Source: Flavobacterium caeni (lineage in GTDB: Bacteria; Bacteroidota; Bacteroidia; Flavobacteriales; Flavobacteriaceae). Taken from it: a stretch of DNA of 64,000 nt. Both the position numbers and the translations under genes were made by a program. Positions 51,703 to 60,190 of the stretch are shown in pieces. The stretch spans positions 54,329 through 118,328 of the forward strand of contig NZ_FMVF01000011.1 of assembly GCF_900101895.1 (NCBI RefSeq). The letters run 5' to 3'. Positions within the stretch are counted from its first letter, which is position 1, and every line of letters begins with the position of its first letter. Below the pieces are notes generated by a model. That model made no database searches. It saw only the letters and a program-made list of their open reading frames with translations, and was not told where the DNA came from.

Positions 51703-53547
51703 ATGAACAAATTTGAACAATTGGGTCTGAACGAGTCGCTACTGCTGGCGGTCAAAGACCTCGGATTTGAGAATCCATCAGAAGTACAGGAGAAAGCGAT
51801 TCCCCTATTATTGGAAGAAGACACCGATTTGGTTGCGCTCGCACAAACCGGAACCGGAAAAACCGCCGCATTCGGCTTTCCGTTGATCCAAAAAATCGAT
51901 GCAGCCAACCGCAACACACAAGCCCTGGTCTTGTCGCCAACACGCGAGTTGTGTTTGCAGATTACCAACGAATTGCGCAATTACTCCAAATATGAGAAAG
52001 GCATCAACGTCGTGGCAGTTTACGGCGGTGCCAGCATTACCGAACAAGCGCGCGAAGTCAAGCGCGGCGCACAAATCATTGTCGCTACGCCGGGCCGTAT
52101 GCAGGACATGATCAACAGAGGTTTGGTCAACATTACGCAAATCGATTACTGTGTATTGGACGAAGCCGACGAAATGCTCAACATGGGCTTTTATGACGAC
52201 ATCGTGTCGATCTTGTCGGATACGCCTGAGGAAAAAAACACCTGGCTTTTCTCGGCCACCATGCCTGCCGAAGTAGCGCGCATCGCCAAGAAATTCATGG
52301 AAAGCCCACAGGAAATCACCGTAGGGACCAAAAACTCGGGATCGGCAACGGTTTCGCACGAATTCTACCTGGTGCAGGCACGCGACCGTTACGAAGCGTT
52401 GAAACGTTTGGCCGATGCGAATCCCGATATTTTCTCGGTCGTTTTCTGTCGTACCAAGCGCGACACGCAACACGTGGCCGAAAAATTGATCGAAGACGGA
52501 TACAACGCGGCAGCCTTGCACGGTGATTTGTCGCAGGCGCAACGCGACTCGGTCATGAAATCGTTCCGCGGACGCCAAATCCAGATGCTGGTGGCCACCG
52601 ACGTGGCCGCGCGTGGCATCGACGTAGACAACATCACGCACGTGGTGAACTACCAATTGCCCGACGAAATCGAAACCTACAACCACCGTTCGGGAAGAAC
52701 CGGTCGTGCGGGTAGGCTCGGGACGTCGATCGTGATTGCGACCAAGAGCGAGATCAGAAAGATCCACGCCATCGAAAAAATCATCAAGCAACAGTTCGAG
52801 GAGAAAACGATCCCATCGGGCATCGAAATCTGCGAAATCCAGTTGCTCCATTTGGCCAACAAGATCAAGGACACCGAAGTCGACCACGAAATCGACAACT
52901 ACCTCCCGGCCATTATGGGCGTGCTCGAAGGCTTGTCTAAGGACGAACTCATCAAGAAAATGGTATCGGTCGAATTCAACCGATTCATCAACTACTACAA
53001 AAAGACACGCGATTTGTCGGTACAGGCCGGCGACAAGAAAGAAGGCCGCGAGCCACGCGAATTCAACGGCAGCGCGGTGCGTTACTTTGTCAACATCGGT
53101 TCGCGCGACGATTTCGATTGGATGTCTTTGAAGGACTTTTTGCGCGACACGCTCGATTTGGGCAAGGAAGATGTGTACAAGGTGGACGTCAAGGAAGGAT
53201 TCTCGTTCTTTAACACCGATCCCGAGCACACCGACAAAGTCATGGATATCCTCAACAACATCACGCTCGAGGGCCGACGCATCAATGTCGAGATTTCTAA
53301 AAATGACGGTGGCGGCAGACGCGACCACAACAACCGCCATGGCGACCGCGACCGCGGATTCAAAAAAGATTTTGGGTTCAAGAAAGACGGTTTCAAAAAG
53401 GACGGTTTCAAGAAAGACGGTTTCAAAAGCGACCGCGGTGCAGGATTCGGCGGCAAAAGACGCAGCGACACCTTTGCCGACAGGGCGCCGAGACGTTCTG
53501 AAGGCTTTGGCGACCAGTCGCGTCCGAGGCGTTCGAGAAAAGACTGA
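51703..53547 (+). CDS. DEAD-box RNA helicase with DbpA-like RNA-binding domain (DeaD/CsdA type)
   Basis: 614 residues. Q motif FEQLGLNESLLLAV, Walker A AQTGTGKT, DEAD, SAT and HRSGRTGRAG intact. A DbpA/CsdA-like domain follows (about 465-530: VRYFVNIGSRDDFDWMSLKDFL). The tail is a low-complexity basic region with the five-residue unit GFKKD repeated. DeaD-type helicases unwind rRNA and structured mRNAs, especially in the cold. Only DEAD-box gene here with canonical motif II; the one at 10015 has DEFD. Confidence 0.94.
   Translation: MNKFEQLGLNESLLLAVKDLGFENPSEVQEKAIPLLLEEDTDLVALAQTGTGKTAAFGFPLIQKIDAANRNTQALVLSPTRELCLQITNELRNYSKYEKGINVVAVYGGASITEQAREVKRGAQIIVATPGRMQDMINRGLVNITQIDYCVLDEADEMLNMGFYDDIVSILSDTPEEKNTWLFSATMPAEVARIAKKFMESPQEITVGTKNSGSATVSHEFYLVQARDRYEALKRLADANPDIFSVVFCRTKRDTQHVAEKLIEDGYNAAALHGDLSQAQRDSVMKSFRGRQIQMLVATDVAARGIDVDNITHVVNYQLPDEIETYNHRSGRTGRAGRLGTSIVIATKSEIRKIHAIEKIIKQQFEEKTIPSGIEICEIQLLHLANKIKDTEVDHEIDNYLPAIMGVLEGLSKDELIKKMVSVEFNRFINYYKKTRDLSVQAGDKKEGREPREFNGSAVRYFVNIGSRDDFDWMSLKDFLRDTLDLGKEDVYKVDVKEGFSFFNTDPEHTDKVMDILNNITLEGRRINVEISKNDGGGRRDHNNRHGDRDRGFKKDFGFKKDGFKKDGFKKDGFKSDRGAGFGGKRRSDTFADRAPRRSEGFGDQSRPRRSRKD
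53374..53440 (+). repeat. in-frame 15-bp tandem repeat in the helicase tail
   Basis: Units GGNTTCAARAARGAY repeat about five times from 53374 to 53440 without frame change and encode GFKKD copies, the last one changed to GFKSD. Unit-number change would not shift the frame. Confidence 0.7.
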
Positions 53548-53632
53548 TCGGCTTAGTTAATTTTCTTATAATTTAACAGGGACTGCAAAATATCTTCACG
53601 CGTTTTACTACTTTTAGCCCAATCAAACGCAC

Positions 53633-54385
53633 ATGAGGAATTTTGCAGTCTTTTTATTTTTGGTCTTTACGACATGGGTTTCCGCGCAGGACAAAGTGAC
53701 GGGCACGATCCTCAACGACGCCACGCAGGCACCTGTTTCGAACGTCAACATCATCAACGTAAATAAGGTGCGCGGCACGACCACCGACGAAAAAGGCAAA
53801 TTCGAAATGGAAGTCACCGTAGGCGATACATTGCATTTGTCGCTGATCGGGTTCCAATCGATCAAGATCCGCGTGACCAACGACTGGCTCAAGACCAAGA
53901 GCACCACCATCAAACTTACCGAAAAGGCCATTGCGCTCGAGGAAGTGTTGATCATGCCGTATACGCTCACGGGTTATCTTGAAGTCGACTCCAAACTGAT
54001 CCCCATCCACGAAAACTACCGCTACAGCATTTCGGGTTTATCAGCCGGATACGAAGCCGGGGAATACTCTCCCGCGGCGTTCGGGCGCGTCATCGGTTCG
54101 ATCTTTAACCCCGCCGACATGCTCTACAGTTTTTTCTCGAAACGACCCAAAGAGCTCAAAAAGCTGCGCGAGATGAAAAAGGACGACACCGTGCGCAACC
54201 TGCTCGAATCCAAGTACGACCGCGAAACGGTTTCGGTGCTGCTTGGCATCGACAAACAGGACATCCCCGAGATTTTGCAACGCTGCAATTATTCCGAAGC
54301 ATTTGTCAAGACGGCCAACGACTTGCAGATTTTGGACGCAATCAGCCAGTGTTACGAGGAGTATAAAGTGCTGAAGCGAAATTAA
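53633..54385 (+). CDS. exported carboxypeptidase-regulatory-like domain protein
   Basis: 250 residues. Signal peptide MRNFAVFLFLVFTTWVSAQ, then a CarboxypepD_reg-like beta domain (KVTGTILNDATQAPVSNVNIINVNKVRGTTTDEKGKFEMEV, SLIGFQSIKIRVT) as found at the start of SusC/TonB receptors, but no plug or barrel follows. The rest is a helical domain ending in YEEYKVLKRN. Function unknown. A TACTTTTA box (53609-53616) precedes it. Confidence 0.8.
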   Translation: MRNFAVFLFLVFTTWVSAQDKVTGTILNDATQAPVSNVNIINVNKVRGTTTDEKGKFEMEVTVGDTLHLSLIGFQSIKIRVTNDWLKTKSTTIKLTEKAIALEEVLIMPYTLTGYLEVDSKLIPIHENYRYSISGLSAGYEAGEYSPAAFGRVIGSIFNPADMLYSFFSKRPKELKKLREMKKDDTVRNLLESKYDRETVSVLLGIDKQDIPEILQRCNYSEAFVKTANDLQILDAISQCYEEYKVLKRN

Positions 54386-54398
54386 ATATTAAAGTCCA

Positions 54399-54480
54399 AA
54401 TTCCAAGCACCAAATTCCAAATCCCAAGTACCAAACGTTCTTAGGATGTTTTGGAATTTGGTATTTGTTATTTGGTATTT
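54399..54480. repeat. AT-rich inverted repeat with 13-bp arms
   Basis: ACCAAATTCCAAA near 54410 is the reverse complement of TTTGGAATTTGGT near 54451, and TTTGGTATTTGTTA is repeated in tandem after it. It lies between convergent genes and may end both transcripts, though it lacks a clean T run. Confidence 0.5.
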
Positions 54481-54481
54481 G

Positions 54482-55144
54482 TTATTTGGTATTTTCATAA
54501 TAACGCGCTTCGATCCGCTCGATGTCCTTAATCGAATGCCGCGCCCAATCCAACCGCTTTTCCAGAATTTCGTCGTCGGATAGTTTCCAGTCGATGTCTG
54601 AACGCCGCAAACGATTCGTCAAATTCTCGATCACGATCGCCGCCGACACCGAAATATTGAGGCTTTCGGTAAACCCCACCATCGGGATTTTCAAAAAACC
54701 GTCGGCCTGCTCGATCACCTCGGGCGACAAACCGTCGCGTTCGGTCCCGAAAAAAATCGCGCTTCTTTCCGAAATGTCGAAATCGGCAAGCAAACAATCG
54801 TCGTGGTGCGGTGTGGTCGCCACAATGCGGTAGCCCTTGCCCTTGACATGCGCGATGCAATCCGAAATGTTCTCGAACCGGTGCACATCCACCCACTTTT
54901 GCGCACCCATCGCGATCTCTTTGTCGATGCGCTTGCCGTATTTCTCCTCGACCACATGCAGCTGCTGCACGCCAAAAACCTCGCAACTCCGCATGACGGC
55001 GCTGGTGTTGTGCAACTGGTACACGTCTTCCATCGCAATCGTGAAATGGTTGGTACGGTTGGCCAGCACCTCCAGAAAACGCTGTTTACGCGCCTCGGTC
55101 AGGAAGTTTTCTTCAAGGTAACGCAAATAGTCGAGGTCGGTCAT
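54482..55144 (-). CDS. trmH: tRNA (guanosine-18-2'-O)-methyltransferase TrmH-like
   Basis: 220 residues of the SPOUT family. N-terminal RNA-binding part (RKQRFLEVLANRTNHFTIAMEDVYQLHNTSAVMRSCEVFGVQQLHVVE), then knot motifs IFFGTERDGLSPEVIEQADGFLKIPMVGFTESLNISVSAAIVIENL, which place SAM at the trefoil knot. Start at 55144 is the family N-terminus; the longer frame is not credible. It methylates ribose of G18 in the D-loop of tRNAs; other TrmH-type targets are possible. Confidence 0.9.
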   Translation of the reverse strand: MTDLDYLRYLEENFLTEARKQRFLEVLANRTNHFTIAMEDVYQLHNTSAVMRSCEVFGVQQLHVVEEKYGKRIDKEIAMGAQKWVDVHRFENISDCIAHVKGKGYRIVATTPHHDDCLLADFDISERSAIFFGTERDGLSPEVIEQADGFLKIPMVGFTESLNISVSAAIVIENLTNRLRRSDIDWKLSDDEILEKRLDWARHSIKDIERIEARYYENTK

Positions 55145-55275
55145 GGGTTGTATTTTTGGTAAAAATAATTTTTTTTGGGCGTGCCGGCACAACAAAGTTT
55201 CAAGTTTAAGGTTTAAAGTTGTCACTAACCGGAACATTCCCTAACTTTAAACTTTAAACGCAAAAACCGCATCCC

Positions 55276-55965
55276 TTGAAAAAACTCGTCGTACTCACCG
55301 GCGCCGGTATCTCGGCCGAAAGCGGTCTCAAAACCTTTCGGGATTCCGATGGTTTGTGGGAAGGCCACAACATCCAGGACGTAGCCACACCCGAAGGTTT
55401 CCGGAAAAACCCAGAACTCGTCCTCGAATTCTACAACCAACGCAGGCGTCAGCTCCATGAAGTTGCGCCCAACGCCGGGCATTTGCTCCTGGCCGATCTT
55501 GAGAAAGATTTCGACGTACACATCGTCACGCAAAATGTCGACAACCTGCACGAGCGCGCGGGCTCTTCAAAAGTGTTGCATTTGCACGGCGAGCTGTTCA
55601 AAGTGCGCTCCACCAAAAACTACGACCACGTCCTGGATTGGGAAACCGATTTGCACATTGGCGACATCGACGGGTTCGGACACCAGCTGCGGCCGCACAT
55701 CGTTTGGTTTGGCGAGGCCGTCCCTGCGCTCGACCAAGCGGTTTCCTTGACCGAACAGGCCGATTGCTTTGCCGTTGTCGGGACGTCGTTGCAGGTGTAT
55801 CCCGCGGCTGGATTAATTTCGTACACGTTGCCACACATTCCGGTGTTTTACGTCGACCCGAAACCTGCCCCGATTTACAGCGTGCCCAATCCGGTTGAAA
55901 TCATTGCCGAACCCGCATCGACGGGTGTCGCCAAACTGCGCGAAAAACTGCTGCAAATGCGATAA
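55276..55965 (+). CDS. cobB: SIR2-type NAD-dependent protein deacylase, no zinc cysteines
   Basis: 229 residues with a TTG start; no ATG fits the family N-terminus. LTGAGISAESGL, TQNVDNLHERAG, the catalytic His in HLHGEL and VVGTSLQVYPAAG are intact. Tyr and Arg of YNQRRRQ occupy the positions that in SIRT5 and CobB bind succinyl or malonyl-lysine, so desuccinylase activity is likely. The four zinc-binding Cys of E. coli CobB are absent; only one Cys exists in the protein. The zinc loop is replaced by STKNYDHVLDWETDLHIGDIDGFG. Confidence 0.92.
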   Translation: MKKLVVLTGAGISAESGLKTFRDSDGLWEGHNIQDVATPEGFRKNPELVLEFYNQRRRQLHEVAPNAGHLLLADLEKDFDVHIVTQNVDNLHERAGSSKVLHLHGELFKVRSTKNYDHVLDWETDLHIGDIDGFGHQLRPHIVWFGEAVPALDQAVSLTEQADCFAVVGTSLQVYPAAGLISYTLPHIPVFYVDPKPAPIYSVPNPVEIIAEPASTGVAKLREKLLQMR

Positions 55966-56015
55966 TTTTTGCGATATAATCACGCGGTTTGCTTTCATTT
56001 TCGGATGTTAAAAGC

Positions 56016-56023
56016 TATATTTG
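56016..56023 (+). promoter_or_regulatory. -7 box TATATTTG before purB
   Basis: Exact match, 25 bp before the ATG at 56049, with TTTC at 55993-55996 at about 19-bp spacing as a weak -33 box. Confidence 0.5.
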
Positions 56024-56048
56024 CGCTTCTCGAAAAAACAACACAACC

Positions 56049-57395
56049 ATGCAACCACTCACCGCACTCAATGCGATTTCGCCCATCGACGGGCGTTACC
56101 GCGGCAAGACCATTTCCCTTTCGCCGTATTTTTCAGAGGAAGCGCTCATCCGCTACCGCGTACTGGTCGAAATCGAATACTTCATTGCCTTGTGCGAAAT
56201 CCCGCTGCCGCAACTGCAGGGCGTAGATGCGGGCCTGTTCGGGAAATTGCGTGCGATTTACGAGAATTTCTCGACCCAAGACGCACTTTGGATCAAGGAA
56301 ACCGAAAAGACCACCAACCACGATGTCAAGGCCGTCGAATACTTCATCAAGGACAAATTCGATACGCTCGGACTGTCGCAATACAAAGAATTCATCCATT
56401 TCGGGCTCACCTCGCAAGACATCAACAACACCGCCATTCCGCTGTCGACCAAGGAGGCGTTCGAGAACGTTTATGTCAAACTGCTCGTACAAGTGGTGGC
56501 GCGGCTCAAGGAATTGCAGCAAGAATGGAAAGATGTACCGATGCTTGCACGCACGCATGGGCAACCCGCTTCCCCTACCCGACTGGGCAAAGAAATCGGC
56601 GTGTTTGTCGAAAGGCTTGAGGAACAAATGCGGCTCTTGTTCAACATCCCGTTTGCGGCCAAGTTCGGCGGGGCGACGGGCAATTACAACGCGCATTTTG
56701 TAGCCTATCCGAACCAAGATTGGCGCGCGTTCGGCCAACATTTCGTACAGGATATTTTGGGCTTGCACCATTCGTTCCCTACTACGCAAATTGAGCATTA
56801 CGACCATTTTGCCGCATTTTTCGATGCGCTCAAACGCATCAATACCATTCTCATCGACCTCGACCGCGACATCTGGACCTATGTGTCGATGGACTATTTC
56901 AAGCAAAAAATCAAGGCGGGCGAGATTGGCTCGTCGGCCATGCCGCACAAGGTCAACCCGATCGATTTCGAGAATTCCGAAGGCAACCTCGGCATCGCCA
57001 ACGCGCTGTTCGAACACCTTTCGGCCAAGTTGCCGATCTCGCGTTTGCAGCGCGATTTGACCGACAGCACCGTGTTGCGCAACATCGGCGTACCCATGGG
57101 ACACACCCTCATCGGTTTCGAGGCGACGCTCAAAGGACTCGACAAATTGCTGCTCAACGCCGACAAATTCGCCGAAGACCTAGAGAAAAACTGGGCCGTC
57201 GTGGCCGAGGCCATCCAAACGATCTTGCGTCGCGAAGGCTATCCGAACCCGTACGAAGCACTCAAAGGACTTACGCGAACCAATACGGTCATCGACCAGA
57301 AAGCGATCCATGAATTTATCGGGACGCTCGAGGTTTCTGACACGATCAAGAATGAATTGCTGGCGATTACACCGTCAAATTATTTGGGGATTTAA
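56049..57395 (+). CDS. purB: adenylosuccinate lyase
   Basis: 448 residues. Catalyses release of fumarate from SAICAR and from adenylosuccinate in purine synthesis. The fumarase/ASL signature SSAMPHKVNPIDFENSEG, HFGLTSQDINNTA (catalytic base region) and ARTHGQPASPT are visible. The ATG at 56049 is preferred over an extension to 55989 because the promoter box (56016-56023) lies inside the extension. Confidence 0.96.
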   Translation: MQPLTALNAISPIDGRYRGKTISLSPYFSEEALIRYRVLVEIEYFIALCEIPLPQLQGVDAGLFGKLRAIYENFSTQDALWIKETEKTTNHDVKAVEYFIKDKFDTLGLSQYKEFIHFGLTSQDINNTAIPLSTKEAFENVYVKLLVQVVARLKELQQEWKDVPMLARTHGQPASPTRLGKEIGVFVERLEEQMRLLFNIPFAAKFGGATGNYNAHFVAYPNQDWRAFGQHFVQDILGLHHSFPTTQIEHYDHFAAFFDALKRINTILIDLDRDIWTYVSMDYFKQKIKAGEIGSSAMPHKVNPIDFENSEGNLGIANALFEHLSAKLPISRLQRDLTDSTVLRNIGVPMGHTLIGFEATLKGLDKLLLNADKFAEDLEKNWAVVAEAIQTILRREGYPNPYEALKGLTRTNTVIDQKAIHEFIGTLEVSDTIKNELLAITPSNYLGI

Positions 57396-57567
57396 GTTCT
57401 TCGGACTGTCGTAATTTTAGTATCAAGGCAACTTTCGGCTTGTCTCGTTAGTAGACAAACCGCAATTTTTGTCTTGTTTCTTTACCAAATCGTCAAAAGG
57501 CTTCGGCCAATTTTCACGTCACAAGTTTTTTTAATATCTTACGGCGTCTACTCCAAAATCCAATTGT

Positions 57568-59790
57568 ATGAGCGCAGCCGAAGCCACCACACACCTTTAC
57601 CCACTGATCAGCGATTTGGGACTCATCCTGATGACCGCCGCCGTCGCGGTGCTGCTGTTTAAGATCATAAAGCAGCCGTTGGTGTTGGGGTATTTGATTG
57701 CGGGCTTTTTGGCGGGCAACCATTTCGATTTTTTCCCGTCGGTCAAGGACATCCACAGCGTCGAGATTTGGGCCGAGATTGGTGTGATCTTCCTGTTGTT
57801 CAGTCTTGGACTCGAATTCAGCTTCAAGAAATTGATGAAAGTGGGCGGTACGGCATCGATTACAGCCATCACGCAAATTGCGTTCATGTTGTTTTTGGGT
57901 TATACCGTTGGGATTTTGATGGGCTGGGAACGTATGGATTGCCTGTTCCTGGGCGTGATCCTTTCTATTTCTTCGACCACAATCATCCTCAAGACGTTCG
58001 ACGAATTGGGCGTCAAGGCACAAAAGTTTGCAGGCAATGTCATCGGGGCGCTGATCGTACAGGACATTGTCGCGATCTTGATGATGGTACTCTTGTCGAC
58101 CATAGCCGTGAGCAGCCAATTTTCGGGAAGCGAGCTGCTTTTTTCGATACTGAAGCTCGCATTTTTCCTGACGATTTGGTTCGTGGGCGGCATCTTTTTT
58201 ATCCCTACGATCCTCAAACGCGCCAAGCATTTGCTGTCGGACGAAATGTTGCTCATCATTTCGCTGGGGTTGTGTTTGATGATGGTGATCCTGGCCGCCA
58301 ACGTAGGGTTCTCGCCTGCGCTCGGGGCTTTTATCATGGGTTCGATCATCGCCGAGACAACACAGGCCGAACACATCGAACACCTCGTAAAACCCGTCAA
58401 GGATTTGTTTGGCGCGGTGTTCTTCGTATCGGTAGGTATGCTGATCAATCCCAGTACGCTGGTCGAATATGCGATTCCGGTGGCCATCCTTACATTGGTT
58501 ACAATTTTTGGGCAATCGCTATCGGCTACGGGCGGTGCGCTGTTGTCTGGACAGCCGCTCAAACCCGCAGTGCAAACCGGGATGAGTTTGTCGCAAATCG
58601 GGGAATTCTCGTTCATCATCGCCACGTTGGGCATGTCGCTGGGCGTGACGTCAAGCTTTTTGTATCCTACCGTCGTGGCCGTTTCGGCGGTGACCACGTT
58701 CACCACACCGTTTATGGTGCGCTGGTCGAAACCTTTTTCCGAATACCTGTCGCAAAAGTTGCCGCGCAAATGGCTCAGGCGCATCGAACGGTACAGCGCC
58801 AACGCACAGGCCATCAAATCGGTGAGCAACTGGCAAATCGTGCTGCGCGCCTATTTGACGCAGGTGGCCATACACACCATCATCATCATTTCGGTGATTT
58901 TGCTGTCGTCTAACTATTTGCTGCCGCTGGTGCAGGGCAACAAGTACGGTAATCTTATTGCGGCGTTCGGTACATTGGCCGTGCTGTCGCCTTTTATCTG
59001 GGCTTTGTCCTTGCGTCGTGTTGCGACCAAAGAGGTGCAGATCCTGATGGCCGAACGAAAATACCGCGGCCCGTTGGTGATGATGGTCTTGTTTCGGTTC
59101 CTGCTTACTTTGTTTTTGCTGGGATTCTTGCTCAACAACTTCTTCTCGCCGCGCGTGGCGCTGCTCACGTTTTGTGTCTCGATCGTGTTGTACATTTTGT
59201 TCCAGCGCAAACTCAACAAACAATACCACCGCATCGAGACCCACTTCATGCGCAATTTCAACGCGCGCGAAATACTGCGCGACAAGAACAACCGCAGCGA
59301 CCTTACGCCTTGGGACGGGCACATGACGCTTTTTGACATCGCCAAGGAATCGAACCTGGCGGGCAAGACACTCAAGGAAATGAAACTGCGCGAAAAGATG
59401 GGCGTGAACATCGCGTTCATCAAGCGCGGCGAGATTTCGATCAACATCCCCAACCGCAACGAACGACTTTTCCCGGGCGACGAGATTTGTGTGATTGGCA
59501 CCGACGACCAATTGCAGCAATTCAAGGGGTTCCTCGAACAAAACGAACGCGATGCACCCGAAAACGAAGTCGAGTCGGATATTGTGTTGCAACAGCTCCA
59601 GCTCGAAAATGAGGAATTCATTGGCAAGAGCATACGCGATTCGCAATTGCGCGAAAAGACGAGCGGATTGGTCGTGGGCATCGAACGACAAGGCAAACGC
59701 ATCTTAAACCCCGATTCGCTCGAGATCTTGGAAAAGGACGATATTTTGTGGATTGTGGGCGAACGCAAATTGTTGGCGACGTTGAAATAA
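57568..59790 (+). CDS. CPA2 cation/proton antiporter with TrkA-C domains (KefB/YbaL-like)
   Basis: 740 residues. About 12 membrane helices, including GYLIAGFLAG and VQDIVAILMM of the CPA2 core with ND-like QD in the fifth helix; GAFIMGSIIAET later. The extra hydrophobic block at about 430-560 is unlike KefB. The C-terminal part carries two TrkA_C-like modules (NIAFIKRGEISINIPNRNERLFPGDEICVIG; GLVVGIERQGKRILNPDSLEILEKDDILWIVG) that may bind a ligand and gate the pore. Potassium or sodium specificity is not deducible. Confidence 0.88.
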   Translation: MSAAEATTHLYPLISDLGLILMTAAVAVLLFKIIKQPLVLGYLIAGFLAGNHFDFFPSVKDIHSVEIWAEIGVIFLLFSLGLEFSFKKLMKVGGTASITAITQIAFMLFLGYTVGILMGWERMDCLFLGVILSISSTTIILKTFDELGVKAQKFAGNVIGALIVQDIVAILMMVLLSTIAVSSQFSGSELLFSILKLAFFLTIWFVGGIFFIPTILKRAKHLLSDEMLLIISLGLCLMMVILAANVGFSPALGAFIMGSIIAETTQAEHIEHLVKPVKDLFGAVFFVSVGMLINPSTLVEYAIPVAILTLVTIFGQSLSATGGALLSGQPLKPAVQTGMSLSQIGEFSFIIATLGMSLGVTSSFLYPTVVAVSAVTTFTTPFMVRWSKPFSEYLSQKLPRKWLRRIERYSANAQAIKSVSNWQIVLRAYLTQVAIHTIIIISVILLSSNYLLPLVQGNKYGNLIAAFGTLAVLSPFIWALSLRRVATKEVQILMAERKYRGPLVMMVLFRFLLTLFLLGFLLNNFFSPRVALLTFCVSIVLYILFQRKLNKQYHRIETHFMRNFNAREILRDKNNRSDLTPWDGHMTLFDIAKESNLAGKTLKEMKLREKMGVNIAFIKRGEISINIPNRNERLFPGDEICVIGTDDQLQQFKGFLEQNERDAPENEVESDIVLQQLQLENEEFIGKSIRDSQLREKTSGLVVGIERQGKRILNPDSLEILEKDDILWIVGERKLLATLK

Positions 59791-59920
59791 TTTATTATTT
59801 TTTATTCTTATTGTTTATTCGCCATTTAAAATTCAAAATTTAAAATTTAAAATTTAAAAAACGCCGAGCCGCAGCATAACGAGTTTCGACCAACGAACTT
59901 CGAAGTTTGCGACAGGCCCT

Positions 59921-60141
59921 AGCCCCGATTACCTCACCTAGTTAATATTTTTGATAGGTGTTCGGTGAACGCTGAAGCGTTTGAAGTGGAAATCCTTTTG
60001 CGGCATTTGATATTAAGAGGAGGAAGCCCAGCGGGCTTCAGGTAGATGGTTCAATAGCCGCAAAAGATTACTTCACTTAGTTGACATTTTTCAGCGGAGT
60101 TCAGTGAACTTCGTTTGCAACGAAAAGCGGGAATCAGCTCC
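59921..60141 (+). repeat. family R repeat, copy 6, interrupted by three small elements
   Basis: The R blocks AGCCCCGATT, TTGAAGTGGAAATCC, hairpin arms GCGGC/GCCGC, AAAAGATT, TTGCAACGAAAAGCGGG and AGCTCC are all present but split. An insert I1 (59931-59980) follows the first GATT, I2 (60005-60056) fills the hairpin loop, and I3 (60070-60114) follows the second GATT. I1 and I3 resemble each other. Confidence 0.75.
60005..60056 (+). repeat. 40-bp element with internal hairpin, copy 2, inside R copy 6
   Basis: 60005-60044 matches 32131-32170 except for three positions. The hairpin here is GAAGCCC-AGC-GGGCTTC. Twelve further bases (to 60056) separate it from the GCCGC arm of the R hairpin. Confidence 0.75.
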
Positions 60142-60144
60142 CAA

Positions 60145-60170
60145 CAAAAAAGCAGCCTTTTCAGACTGCT
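60145..60170 (-). terminator. intrinsic terminator after guaB
   Basis: On the minus strand AGCAGTC (60170-60164), loop TGAAAA, GGCTGCT (60157-60151), then T residues (complement of the A run 60145-60150). Confidence 0.85.
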
Positions 60171-60190
60171 CTTCTTATTATTTTCTTTTT

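Larger units (their letters stand above)
59791..60190. other. 400-bp gene-free stretch after the antiporter gene
   Basis: AT-rich direct repeats (59813-59860, AAAATTTAAAATTTAAAA type), then the composite family R copy 6 (59921-60141) and the guaB terminator (60145-60170). No ORF of interest. Confidence 0.7.

Noticed and set aside
53374..53440. CRISPR-like spacing of repeats
   Set aside because: The repeats are contiguous 15-bp units in frame within a coding region, without spacers.
57437..57460. Hairpin TTGTCT/AGACAA after purB as a terminator
   Set aside because: No T run follows the stem, so it is not supported as an intrinsic terminator.
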